This document shows positions 24,761 to 33,355 of a stretch of DNA of 64,000 bases, piece after piece. A model generated the notes under the pieces. The model was not told where the DNA came from. It searched no databases and saw nothing but the letters and a program-made list of their open reading frames with translations. The position numbers and the translations under genes are program-made. Within the stretch, counting starts at the first letter, position 1. Each line of letters starts with the position of its first letter. Location: assembly GCA_964465125.1 (NCBI GenBank), contig CAYXIO010000003.1, positions 62,001 to 126,000 of the forward strand, written 5' to 3'. The stretch comes from CAYOHG01 sp964465125. GTDB lineage: Bacteria > Planctomycetota > Phycisphaerae > UBA1845 > Fen-1342.

Positions 24761-25276
24761 TCAAGGTCCGGCGCGCGGCCCCAGCTTGGCAGTCAGCGCC
24801 TCGGCCACGTTGTCCGGAACGAGGCGGCGAATCCGCTCGCTGCCGCCGCCCAGCTCGTAAATCTGCTTCACGTAGGTGCTCGAAGTCAGCACGTGCTGGT
24901 CGCTGGTAAGCAGGAAAACCGTCTCGACGTCGCCGATCATCGCGTTAACCGCGGCCTGCTGAACCTCGTTGCTCAGGTCGTTGACGTCGCGAATGCCGCG
25001 CACCAGCACGCGCGCTCCGCACTTGCGGACGAAGTCGATCGTCAGGCCTTCATACGTCTCCGCCCGCACGTTCGTCAATCCGCCGAGGTGCGGGGACAGC
25101 AGCGCGAGCCGCTCCTGCGACGAGAAGAGCTCTCTCTTGTCGGGATTGCGCCCCAGCCCGACGATCAGCTCGTTGAAGAGTTCGGCCGCCCTGCGGATCA
25201 CGTCCAGGTGACCGTACGTCACCGGATCAAACGAGCCCGGGTAGACCGCGACGATGTGGCGATGATTGGCAGGCAT
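24761..25276 (-). CDS. coaD: Phosphopantetheine adenylyltransferase
   Basis: Penultimate step of CoA synthesis: ATP plus 4'-phosphopantetheine gives dephospho-CoA. The 171-residue length is typical. The nucleotidyltransferase motif is visible as YPGSFDPVTYGHLDVI (T/HxGH), followed by GRNPDKRELFS, RGIRDVNDLSNE, and the SSTYVKQI signature. It lies between a small unknown gene and the HEAT-like gene on the same strand. Confidence 0.95.
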   Translation of the reverse strand: MPANHRHIVAVYPGSFDPVTYGHLDVIRRAAELFNELIVGLGRNPDKRELFSSQERLALLSPHLGGLTNVRAETYEGLTIDFVRKCGARVLVRGIRDVNDLSNEVQQAAVNAMIGDVETVFLLTSDQHVLTSSTYVKQIYELGGGSERIRRLVPDNVAEALTAKLGPRAGP

Positions 25277-25291
25277 GCGATGAACTCACCG

Positions 25292-25594
25292 TCAGGACGC
25301 GTCGTCCCGCTCAGCACCCCGTCGCCGGGCCGCGCGATCCGAGCAGCCTGGCGCGTCGCGCACCTCAAGGAACGCATCCCACTCGGCGTGGTGGGTGGCG
25401 TCGATGCCGGCCTCGCGCGCTTTGCCCTGAAGATAGGTCTGAAGCGTCAGCAGCATGTCGTCTTCGTCGAGCGCGTCGAACCCGTCCGCGCCGGCCTGGT
25501 GAAGCTGCCGGAAGAGGGCCCGGTAGATCTTCTTGAGCTGGCTGAGCGAGACGCGCAGCTCGATGGCGTCGTTCGCAGTCTGCTTCAGCAGCAT
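25292..25594 (-). CDS. Small protein of unknown function
   Basis: 100 residues, predicted soluble and helical (LRVSLSQLKKIYRALFRQLHQAG; LLTLQTYLQGKAREAGI) with a charged Arg/Asp-rich tail. No family was recognised. It sits 15 bases before coaD and downstream of the aldolase gene on the same strand, so it is likely co-transcribed. Reading frame use and spacing argue for a real gene. Confidence 0.5.
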   Translation of the reverse strand: MLLKQTANDAIELRVSLSQLKKIYRALFRQLHQAGADGFDALDEDDMLLTLQTYLQGKAREAGIDATHHAEWDAFLEVRDAPGCSDRAARRRGAERDDAS

Positions 25595-25763
25595 GGCATC
25601 CTCAAGCTTGAGCCCACGTCAGGCGCCGTCCCGCGATTCTAGTCCGTTCGCTGCCGCGGGCTCCACAGGCGCGCACAACGCTCGTGTAGTCGCCCGGCCG
25701 ATACCGATGGATACACCGTGCAGGCGGGGATGGGCCGCGTGCATGGATCGAGCCCGATCGATC

Positions 25764-26687
25764 TCACGCCTTGCCGGCGTAGAGGTCCATGACCTTCTTG
25801 AGCAGCTTGAGGGCCTCGGCCCGCGGGCGCTGAAAGGCGTTGCGACCCATGATGCTGCCGAAGCCGCCGCCGTCGCGAATGCCGCGGATTTCCTCGAGGA
25901 TCGCCGCTTCGTCCTTCGCGGCGCCGCCGGAGAAGATCACGATGCGCCGGCCGTCGAACGCGCTCTGCACGACGTGCTTGATGCGGTCCGCCAGCGTCGC
26001 AATCGGAATGGCCTGCTTTTCGTAGACCTTCTTCGCCTCGGCCTGCTCGACGTGCTGCGTCGGCGGCTTGACCTTGATGATGTGCGCCCCGAGCTGGGCG
26101 GCGATCTGGGCGGCGTAGCAGCACACGTCGATGCCGGTCTCGCCATCCTTGCTCAACTGCTCGCCGCGCGGATAACTCCAGACGACGACCGCCAGCCCGG
26201 CGCTCTTCGCCTCCTCAGCCAGACCGTTCAACTGCTCGTACTGCGTCTGCGCGTAAGCCGAGCCCGGGTAGATCGTGAAGCCGATCGCGGCACAGCCCAG
26301 CCGCAGGGCGTGATCCACCGAAGCCGTGACCGCCTGGCTGGGGTTCTTCGTGCCAAGGAGCGACTCGTTGTTGTTGAGCTTGAGAATCAGCGGCAGCTCG
26401 CCGGCATAGGTCCGCGCGCCGGCCTCAAGGAACCCGAGCGGCGCCGCGTAGGCGTTGCACCCGGCCTCGAGCGCCAGCTCGAAGTGATAATGCGGGTTGT
26501 ACCCCGGCGGATTGGGCGCGAAGCTCCGCGCCGGTCCGTGCTCGAAACCCTGGTCCACGGGCAGAATCACCAGCTTGCCGGTGTCACGCAGCGTGCCGGT
26601 TCCCAGCAGTCGGCGGAGGTTCGCCAGCACGCCGGGACTGTCGGACTCATACCACCCCAGAATCTGCTTGACGCGATCGGACATCAT
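25764..26687 (-). CDS. fbaB: Class I fructose-bisphosphate aldolase (FbaB/DhnA family)
   Basis: Schiff-base aldolase interconverting fructose 1,6-bisphosphate with glyceraldehyde-3-phosphate and dihydroxyacetone phosphate. 307 residues. Motifs: LVILPVDQGFEHGPARSF, GCNAYAAPLGFLE, the PLILKLNNN segment, GFTIYPGS, VVVWSYPRG, IIKVKPPTQ with the likely Schiff-base lysine, and the phosphate-site FSGGAAKDE. ATGATG gives two possible adjacent starts, with GGAG upstream. It is the first gene of a minus-strand run toward coaD. Confidence 0.93.
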   Translation of the reverse strand: MMSDRVKQILGWYESDSPGVLANLRRLLGTGTLRDTGKLVILPVDQGFEHGPARSFAPNPPGYNPHYHFELALEAGCNAYAAPLGFLEAGARTYAGELPLILKLNNNESLLGTKNPSQAVTASVDHALRLGCAAIGFTIYPGSAYAQTQYEQLNGLAEEAKSAGLAVVVWSYPRGEQLSKDGETGIDVCCYAAQIAAQLGAHIIKVKPPTQHVEQAEAKKVYEKQAIPIATLADRIKHVVQSAFDGRRIVIFSGGAAKDEAAILEEIRGIRDGGGFGSIMGRNAFQRPRAEALKLLKKVMDLYAGKA

Positions 26688-26877
26688 GATGCGAATCTCC
26701 AGAGAGTGCGGTCAGCGGATTACCCGCCGGTTCTTGATTTCGCCGCCGCCGGCCGCAGCCTCGCGGCGGTACGCCGTAGACTTGCTCCGAATTCTACGTC
26801 CGCGGCGGAATCCGCGACAGCGGCCGCAAGCTCGCCGCGCCGTTCGACCCGCCCTTGGCCGCCTCCCGGCGTCTCGC

Positions 26878-26883
26878 TACCCT
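26878..26883 (+). promoter_or_regulatory. Putative -10 box of panD
   Basis: TACCCT ends 6 bases before the panD ATG, and no Shine-Dalgarno is present. A start site at or next to the ATG would make panD leaderless. The box is a weak match. Confidence 0.3.
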
Positions 26884-26889
26884 ACGGCG

Positions 26890-27261
26890 ATGTTGCGGAA
26901 AATCCTGCACAGCAAGCTGCACCAGGCGATCGTGACGGCGGTGCACCCCGACTATTCGGGCTCCCTCGGCGTCGACCAGGCCCTGCTCGATGCCTGCGGC
27001 ATGCGCTCACACGACGCCGTAACCATCGGAAACTGCCGCACCGGCGACCGATTCGAGACCTACGTCATCCCGCTGCCGCCGGGCTGCCGTCGCATCGAGG
27101 TGAACGGGGCCGCAGCCCACCTGGCCGAGCCCGGCGACAAGCTGATCGTGCTGCATTTCGCACTCGCGGATGATCGCGAGTACCGGAACTTCCGCCCGAC
27201 CGTCCTGATCCTGGGACCGGACAACACGATCGCGCAGACGCTGCACTACGAGCCGGCCTGA
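26890..27261 (+). CDS. panD: Aspartate 1-decarboxylase
   Basis: Makes beta-alanine for pantothenate and CoA. 123 residues. The proenzyme self-cleaves between Gly and Ser to create the pyruvoyl group; the site is visible as DYSGSLGVD. LHSKLHQAIVTAV, SHDAVTIGNCRTGDRFETYVI and NGAAAHL are in family order. It lies close to coaD, which acts later in the same pathway, though on the opposite strand. Confidence 0.95.
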   Translation: MLRKILHSKLHQAIVTAVHPDYSGSLGVDQALLDACGMRSHDAVTIGNCRTGDRFETYVIPLPPGCRRIEVNGAAAHLAEPGDKLIVLHFALADDREYRNFRPTVLILGPDNTIAQTLHYEPA

Positions 27262-27271
27262 GTCTCCGGCG

Positions 27272-28069
27272 TCACTCCAGCAGCGCTTCCTTCACCTGCG
27301 CCTGCGTCTCCCGCGCGACGCCGAGCTGCTCGAGAAACGGCTCAATGCCGCCGGCCGCGTCGACCGCGTTCAGCAGGTACTCCATCGCAGGCAGATTTCC
27401 GGGCGTGCCGACCTGCTCGGAAAGCCGGAAGTCGCGCAGCACCGTCTCGCGATCGACTCCCAGCAGCGTGAGCAGCAGCGCGGACTCTACGCCGGTGCGA
27501 TCCGTTCCTGCGGTGCAGTGGTACATCAGCGGCAGGCGCTGCGGTTCGGCCAGCAGCTCGAAGATGTCGCGAAACGCGTCGGCGTTCTCGTGCAGGCCCT
27601 GCAAGTAGCGCTGCTCGCGCGGCCCTTCGCTGCGAAAGCTCACCGGCCGGCCGAATACCGACGCCGCCAGGTGTACGCACAGCACGTCGCCGTTGTAAAG
27701 AGGCAGCGCCATCAGGCGATTGCGCAAGTCGACCACGGTGTTCACGCCGAGCTGCTCGAACGCGGCGCATCCCAGGTCCGTGAGATGCGACAGCGTCGCC
27801 GACCGGAACACCAGACCGCGGCGCACGTGCCGGCCATCGGCGGTTGCGTAGCCGCCCAGGTCACGCGTGTTCTGCGCGCCGTCGAGGACCATCCAGCGGC
27901 CGGGCTCGGCATCCGCCGGAGGCGGCTGGGCCTCGAACGGCAGCCCCTGGCGGAAAATCCCGACCACGACGACCGCGAGCGGAATCAGGGTCGCCGCCGC
28001 GAGCGCGAACCGCAACGCATTGCGCCGCTGCCGGCGAACCGTCTCGATCGTCGTGGGAGCCGTGGCCAT
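27272..28069 (-). CDS. Membrane-anchored tyrosine/dual-specificity phosphatase
   Basis: 265 residues. One N-terminal membrane helix (about 17-38) after a basic stretch anchors a tyrosine-phosphatase domain of the bacterial PTP (Y_phosphatase3-like) type. The opening motif NTRDLGGYATADGRHVRRGLVFRSA is typical, and the P-loop CTAGTDRTG (CX5R) is intact. The catalytic domain may face the periplasm if the helix is type II (inference). The ATG chosen is the one directly before MATAPTT; a longer in-frame upstream ORF has no family support. It is convergent with panD. Confidence 0.8.
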   Translation of the reverse strand: MATAPTTIETVRRQRRNALRFALAAATLIPLAVVVVGIFRQGLPFEAQPPPADAEPGRWMVLDGAQNTRDLGGYATADGRHVRRGLVFRSATLSHLTDLGCAAFEQLGVNTVVDLRNRLMALPLYNGDVLCVHLAASVFGRPVSFRSEGPREQRYLQGLHENADAFRDIFELLAEPQRLPLMYHCTAGTDRTGVESALLLTLLGVDRETVLRDFRLSEQVGTPGNLPAMEYLLNAVDAAGGIEPFLEQLGVARETQAQVKEALLE

Positions 28070-28310
28070 CTCTGGAGACGATAGGGAGCGACCGGGCCGT
28101 CGGCAACGGCTGCGCGGCACCCGGCGTGAAATCGGTGGACAGGGCGGCCCGCCCACGGTTCAAATACCGCCGAACCGCGCGCCGGCTCGTTCTCGTCCGG
28201 ATGGACGGGCACGACGAGCGGCGTCAGGCCATTGCGCCGGCCGACGGAGGGTTGGCTTGCGCGAATGTCTCGTGGCCTGTTCGACAACCCGGCCGCAAAC
28301 GGAGTCTGAC

Positions 28311-29633
28311 ATGCTCGTGCGCAGCCTTCTGGCCCCCGCAATCGTTCTGCTGGCATGCACCGCACTGACCCGGGCAGGCTCCGAGGACTGGGAGCGCGGC
28401 TGGCCGCAGTGGCGCGGCCCGCTCGCGGCCGGGGTGGCGCCGCACGGCGATCCGCCAACCCAGTGGGCCGAGGACCGCAACATCGAGTGGAAGGCGCCGC
28501 TGAGCGGCCAGGGGCATGCCACGCCGATCGTCTGGAAGGACCGCGTCTTCCTGTTGTCCGCCGTCGGCGACGCGGCGCCGGACGCCGAGGGCGGGCAAGG
28601 CGGGCGGCGCCGGCCGGCCGCGCCGAGCAAGCCGTTGAAGTTCGTCGTGTCGGCGCTGGATCTGGCTACCGGCAAGACGATCTGGGAAACGACGGTGCGC
28701 GAAGCGACGCCGCACGAAGGGATGCATCCCACGTCCACCTACGCCTCCGCCTCGCCCTGCACCGACGGGGAGCGAATCTACGCCTCGTTCGGGTCGCAAG
28801 GCCTCTATTGCCTCGACTGGAGCGGCAAGATGATCTGGGAGAAGGACCTGGGCGACCTTCAGATTCGCATGCAGTTCGGCGAGGGTTCGTCGCCGGCGCT
28901 GCACGGCGACACGCTGGTCGTGGTCTGGGATCACGAGGGCGACGACTTCATCGCGGCGCTGGACAAGACCGACGGGAACGAGCGCTGGCGCAAGCCGCGC
29001 GACGAAATGACCGCCTGGGCCACGCCCGTGATCGTCGACGCCGGCGCCTCGGCCCAGGTGCTCGTCAATGCCACCCAGCGCATCCGCGCGTACGACCTGC
29101 GCAGCGGCGAGACGATCTGGGAAACCAGCGGCATGACCCAGAACGTGATCCCCTCGCCCGTCTGTTCCGACGGCATGGCGTACTTTCTGAGCGGATTTCG
29201 CGGCGCGGCGATTCGGGCGGTGAAGCTGGCCGAGGCGCACGGCGACATCTCGAACACGCCCGCGGTCGTGTGGACCTACGACACGAACACGCCGTACGTT
29301 CCCTCGCCGCTGCTGGTTGAAGGCTGCCTGTACTTCCTCGACAACACGCGTGCGATTCTGACGTGCCTGGACGCCGGCACCGGCACGAAGCACTACGGTC
29401 CGCAGCGGCTCGACGGTCTCAAGAACATCTACGCGTCGCCGGTCGCGGCGGCCGGGCGAATCTACATCGCCGATCGCGACGGCGGAGTCGCCGTCCTCAA
29501 GGCCGGCACGACGTATGAGTCGCTGGCGGTCAACACGCTGGATGATGGGTTTGATGCGTCGCCGGCCATCGTCGGCAACCGCCTGCTGCTGCGCGGCCAC
29601 AAGCATCTGTACTGCATCTCGGAGAAGCACTGA
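28311..29633 (+). CDS. Exported PQQ-like beta-propeller protein
   Basis: 440 residues. A signal peptide (1-22, ending LTRAG) is followed by WPQWRGPLAAGV, the standard opening of planctomycete PQQ-type propellers. Repeated GKTIWE, GKMIWE, GNERWR and GETIWE segments with tryptophan-docking spacing are visible. Ser/Ala-rich strands such as CLDWSGK and GRIYIADRDGGVAVL complete the blades. It probably forms a secreted seven- or eight-bladed beta-propeller. No quinoprotein catalytic residues could be confirmed. GGAG lies 6 bases before the ATG. Confidence 0.85.
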   Translation: MLVRSLLAPAIVLLACTALTRAGSEDWERGWPQWRGPLAAGVAPHGDPPTQWAEDRNIEWKAPLSGQGHATPIVWKDRVFLLSAVGDAAPDAEGGQGGRRRPAAPSKPLKFVVSALDLATGKTIWETTVREATPHEGMHPTSTYASASPCTDGERIYASFGSQGLYCLDWSGKMIWEKDLGDLQIRMQFGEGSSPALHGDTLVVVWDHEGDDFIAALDKTDGNERWRKPRDEMTAWATPVIVDAGASAQVLVNATQRIRAYDLRSGETIWETSGMTQNVIPSPVCSDGMAYFLSGFRGAAIRAVKLAEAHGDISNTPAVVWTYDTNTPYVPSPLLVEGCLYFLDNTRAILTCLDAGTGTKHYGPQRLDGLKNIYASPVAAAGRIYIADRDGGVAVLKAGTTYESLAVNTLDDGFDASPAIVGNRLLLRGHKHLYCISEKH

Positions 29634-29713
29634 GACGGGCGACGAGAATCCCGAAGGAGCGTCAGCCGAACCGGCCGATGCCACGAAATCGCGAGCCAGC
29701 CGACGAGAGCGGG

Positions 29714-30892
29714 CTAGCGCGCGGCCTGGAGCGTGAGATTCCGACGCTCGCCGTCCGGATCGAAGAAGTGCGCCCGCTCCATGTCCACTCGGAACGATGC
29801 GGATGAGCTTTCGCGGATCGGCGCGCGGGCGTCGAGGCGCGCCACCAGGTGCGTGTGACGCTCCGTGTCGATGAACACGTCCATGCGGTCGCCCAGCGGC
29901 TCGATCACGCTGACGCGCCCCTCGAACGGTACGCCGTCCGTCCCGTTCGCCGCGGAAAACAGCTCGGGCCGCAACCCGACCGTGATCGGCTGGTCGACGA
30001 ACGCTTCAAGCAGGCCGGCGTGCCGCAGGCTGACCGCCAGACGGTTCTGTCCCTCCTCAAACACCAGTCCGCTTCCCGAACGCCGCAGCCGGCCTTCCAG
30101 GAAATTCATCGGCGGCGTGCCGACGAAGCCGGCCACGAAACGGTTCACCGGGTGCTCATACACCTCGAACGGGGTTCCGACCTGGTGAACCTTCCCGTCC
30201 TTCATCACCACGACGCGGTCGCCCAGCGTCATGGCCTCTTCCTGGTCGTGCGTCACGTAGATGGTCGTCGTCTTCACGCGCCGGTGCAGCCGCTTCAGCT
30301 CGGCGCGGGTCTCGATGCGCAGCTTGGCGTCCAGATTGGAAAGCGGCTCGTCGAACAGGAACGCCTTCGGCTCGCGGACGATCGCCCGGCCGACCGCGAC
30401 GCGCTGCCGCTGCCCGCCCGAAAGCGCCTTCGGACGCCGCGCCAGCAGCGGCGTGATGCCCAGCATCTCGGCCGCCTGCCGCACGCGGCGGTCGATCTCG
30501 GCCCGCTCCGCGCGGGCCCGGCGGTAGTACGGCGGGGCGAAGACGGCGGCCAGCAGGTGGTCCCAGGCGCCGTAGTGACGCCGCAGCATCAGCGCAAACG
30601 CCATGTTCTGGTAGACGGTCATGTGCGGGTAGAGCGCGTAGTTCTGAAAGACCATCGCAATGTCGCGGTCCTTCGGCGCGACGTCATTGACAACCCGCGC
30701 ACCGATCCGGATGGTCCCGCCGCTGATGTCCTCCAGCCCGGCGATCATCCGCAGGGTCGTGCTCTTGCCGCAGCCCGACGGGCCGACCAGCACAATGAAC
30801 TCTCCATCGGAGATGGTGAGACTGCATCGATCGACCGCAGTGACGTTTCCGGGATAGAGCTTCGAGACGTTTTCGAGAACCACTTCTGCCAT
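29714..30892 (-). CDS. ugpC: Sugar ABC transporter ATPase (MalK/UgpC/MsmK type)
   Basis: 392 residues. The ABC domain has Walker A GPSGCGKST, Q-loop MVFQNYALYPHM, signature LSGGQRQR, Walker B FLFDEPLSNLDAK, and switch His in VTHDQEEAM. A C-terminal MOBE/OB-type regulatory domain follows (from about 240; PPMNFLEGRLR, VGLRPELFSA). About 20 extra residues (near 95-120, GAWDHLLAAVFAPPYYRR) interrupt the helical domain. No permease or binding protein is adjacent. Shared ATPases of this type often serve several carbohydrate permeases encoded elsewhere. Confidence 0.9.
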   Translation of the reverse strand: MAEVVLENVSKLYPGNVTAVDRCSLTISDGEFIVLVGPSGCGKSTTLRMIAGLEDISGGTIRIGARVVNDVAPKDRDIAMVFQNYALYPHMTVYQNMAFALMLRRHYGAWDHLLAAVFAPPYYRRARAERAEIDRRVRQAAEMLGITPLLARRPKALSGGQRQRVAVGRAIVREPKAFLFDEPLSNLDAKLRIETRAELKRLHRRVKTTTIYVTHDQEEAMTLGDRVVVMKDGKVHQVGTPFEVYEHPVNRFVAGFVGTPPMNFLEGRLRRSGSGLVFEEGQNRLAVSLRHAGLLEAFVDQPITVGLRPELFSAANGTDGVPFEGRVSVIEPLGDRMDVFIDTERHTHLVARLDARAPIRESSSASFRVDMERAHFFDPDGERRNLTLQAAR

Positions 30893-30935
30893 GTCGGGTG
30901 TCCGCGCTGCCGGCCAAGCATCAGATCATGCGAGC

Positions 30936-30941
30936 ATGGTA
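30936..30941 (-). promoter_or_regulatory. Putative -10 box for the ABC ATPase gene
   Basis: TACCAT on the minus strand, 44 bases before the start codon, in the divergent gap with the glucan phosphorylase gene. Weak evidence. Confidence 0.25.
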
Positions 30942-31003
30942 GCCGCTGGCGCGCCCGACGCAACGAAGCGGACCGGCGAGTGGCCGCTTCGACGCGCCGG
31001 CAT

Positions 31004-31009
31004 TACGAT
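31004..31009 (+). promoter_or_regulatory. Putative -10 box for glucan phosphorylase gene
   Basis: TACGAT 33 bases before the ATG, with an AAGGAG Shine-Dalgarno between them. No clear -35 is seen. Confidence 0.3.
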
Positions 31010-31041
31010 GCCCGACGCGAATCTCAGGGCAAGGAGCAAGT

Positions 31042-33180
31042 ATGGCATCCCGCAGAGGCGCCGCGGTCCGTCCGGCGCGGTCGGCCGCCACTGAGCTACC
31101 GGCGCGGCTCCACAATCTTGCTTCCAACCTGGCCTGGACGTGGAACCCGCTTGCTGCGCGCCTGTTCGCGGCGCCCGACCCGCGGGTCTGGCAGGCCTGC
31201 GAGCACAACCCGATTCGCACGCTGACCCAGATCGCGCCCCACCGCTGGGAAGCGCTCGCGGAAGACCCCGAGTTCATCGCCCTGCTCGAACAATGCGAGA
31301 CCGAATCGGGACGCTACCTCGCCGCCCGAACCTGGTTCGACCGCACCGCTCGCGGCGCCGACCGAAACCTGCTCGTCGCCTACTTCTGCTCCGAATACGC
31401 CATTCACGAGAGCATGCAGCAATACTCCGGCGGGCTGGGTGTGCTCGCCGGCGACCATCTCAAGTCGGCCTCCGATCTGGGCATTCCGCTCGTCGCGGTC
31501 GGCCTGCTCTATCGCCACGGCTACTACCGCCAGAGCTTCGCGCCCGACGGCTCGACCCGCGTCGCGTACCCGACCTACGACTTCCGCGAATGGCCGATCG
31601 ACGTCAGCGGCCCCGTGATCGCCTGCCCGGTCGGCCGAAGGCTGATTCACGCCAAGGTCCGCCGCATGCGCATCGGCCGAACCCAGCTCGTGCTGCTCGA
31701 CGCCGACATCCCCGCGAACCGCCCCGCCGACCGTGCCCTGACCGACAAGCTCTATCAAGGCGACCCGGAGCATCGCCTGCTTCAGCAGATTCTGCTCGGC
31801 ATCGGCGGCTACCGCGCGCTCCAGGCGCTCGGCCTGCGCCCCAGCGCGTTCCATCTCAACGAGGGGCACGCCGCCTTTGTCGGGCTCGAACGCGTACGCG
31901 TGCTTCAGCAGTCGGGCTACTCCTACGACGAAGCGTTCGGGCTGGTCTACCGCAGCAGCGTGTTCACGACGCACACGCCCGTCGCGGCCGGCCACGACCG
32001 CTACGACCCCGGGCTGATCATGCGCCAGTTCGCGCCGCTGGCCGAATCGCTCGGCCTGTCGCGCAGCCAGTTCCTGGCGCTCGGCCGCGAGCACCCCACC
32101 GACTCGCGCGAGCCCTTCTGCATGACCGTGCTGGCGCTTCAGCTCTCGGCGCACTGCAACGGCGTCGCGGAGCTGCACGGCGAGACGTCGCGCAGGATGT
32201 GGGCCGGACTGTACCACGGCACCGCCGCGCACAACGTGCCGATCGGGCACGTCACCAACGGCATTCACACCCAGACCTGGCTCGCGCCGGAGATGAGCGC
32301 GCTGTACGACCGCTATCTCAAGCCGCGCTGGATCGGCGCCGGCCCCGAGAACAACTGGTGGGCCCAGGCCGGGCGCATTCCCTCCGCCGAGCTCTGGAAG
32401 ACCCGCAACCTCCTCCGCCGCCGAATGATCACCTTCATCCGCGGCCGACTGCTAGCGCAGGCGCTTCGCAACAGCGCCTCAGCCGACGAGCTGCTCGCCG
32501 CCCAGACCGCGCTCAACGATGACACCCTGACCCTCGGCTTCGCGCGCCGCTTCGCCACGTACAAGCGCGCCCCGCTGATCTTCCACGACCGTCGCCGGCT
32601 GGCCAGGCTGCTCAACGACCCCCGTCGCCCGGTCCAACTCGTCTTCGCCGGCAAGGCTCACCCGGCCGATCGCGGGGGCCTGGATTTCGCCCGCCAGGTC
32701 TTCCAGTTCGCGCGCCTGCCCGAGTTCCGCGGTAAGGTCGTGCTGCTCGAAGACTACGACATGGAGGTCGGCCGCATGCTCACCAGCGGATGCGACGTCT
32801 GGCTGAACAACCCCGTCCGGCCGATGGAAGCGTCCGGAACCAGCGGCATGAAGCCTCCGCTGCACGGCGGGATCAACTGCTCCATTCTCGATGGCTGGTG
32901 GCCCGAGGCGTACAACGGCCGCAACGGCTTCGTGATTGGCGACGAGCACAGCCAGTCCACGTCCGCGGCGCGGGACCGCTATGACGCGGCTGCCCTGTAC
33001 GCGGTGCTCGAAAAGCAGCTCGTGCCGCTGTTCTATCAGCGCGACAAGCGCGGCCTGCCGGCCGGCTGGGTGCGAATGATGGTCGAGTCGATGCGGACGG
33101 TCTGCGGGTTCTTCAACACGCACCGAATGCTGGCGGAGTACGTGCAGGACTACTATCTGCCGGCGCACCGCTCGTCATGA
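31042..33180 (+). CDS. glgP: Alpha-glucan phosphorylase (GT35)
   Basis: 712 residues. It phosphorolyses glycogen or maltodextrins to glucose 1-phosphate. It follows the short bacterial/archaeal alpha-glucan phosphorylase type: an N-terminal ARLHNLASNLAWTWNP-like segment (DUF3417-type), YFCSEYAIHESMQQYSGGLG, HLNEGHAAFVGLER, HTPVAAGHDRY, RRFATYKRAPL, FAGKAHPAD and the PLP-binding region EASGTSGMKPPLHGG, with Lys for pyridoxal phosphate. It is near the sugar ABC ATPase gene but divergent. Confidence 0.92.
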   Translation: MASRRGAAVRPARSAATELPARLHNLASNLAWTWNPLAARLFAAPDPRVWQACEHNPIRTLTQIAPHRWEALAEDPEFIALLEQCETESGRYLAARTWFDRTARGADRNLLVAYFCSEYAIHESMQQYSGGLGVLAGDHLKSASDLGIPLVAVGLLYRHGYYRQSFAPDGSTRVAYPTYDFREWPIDVSGPVIACPVGRRLIHAKVRRMRIGRTQLVLLDADIPANRPADRALTDKLYQGDPEHRLLQQILLGIGGYRALQALGLRPSAFHLNEGHAAFVGLERVRVLQQSGYSYDEAFGLVYRSSVFTTHTPVAAGHDRYDPGLIMRQFAPLAESLGLSRSQFLALGREHPTDSREPFCMTVLALQLSAHCNGVAELHGETSRRMWAGLYHGTAAHNVPIGHVTNGIHTQTWLAPEMSALYDRYLKPRWIGAGPENNWWAQAGRIPSAELWKTRNLLRRRMITFIRGRLLAQALRNSASADELLAAQTALNDDTLTLGFARRFATYKRAPLIFHDRRRLARLLNDPRRPVQLVFAGKAHPADRGGLDFARQVFQFARLPEFRGKVVLLEDYDMEVGRMLTSGCDVWLNNPVRPMEASGTSGMKPPLHGGINCSILDGWWPEAYNGRNGFVIGDEHSQSTSAARDRYDAAALYAVLEKQLVPLFYQRDKRGLPAGWVRMMVESMRTVCGFFNTHRMLAEYVQDYYLPAHRSS

Positions 33181-33307
33181 CAGCGCGCCCGTACCGCGAA
33201 GTTCCCGCACCGCGAGGTTTCATTTCGCGCCGCTGGAGGCTACCCCGGAACCCCGCTTCCCTCGCAGGCAGGGTCGGGGGAGTGTCGGAACTCCGCACGA
33301 AAACCAC

Positions 33308-33346
33308 CCCTCTCCCAACGTCTCCACAAAGAGAAGAGGGGTTTTG
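33308..33346. terminator. Bidirectional intrinsic terminator between glgP and thiolase
   Basis: CCCCTCT and AGAGGGG form a 7-bp stem with a 21-base loop, flanked by AAAA on the left and TTTT on the right. It lies in the convergent gap and could end both transcripts. Confidence 0.65.
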
Positions 33347-33355
33347 GAGCAGCTT

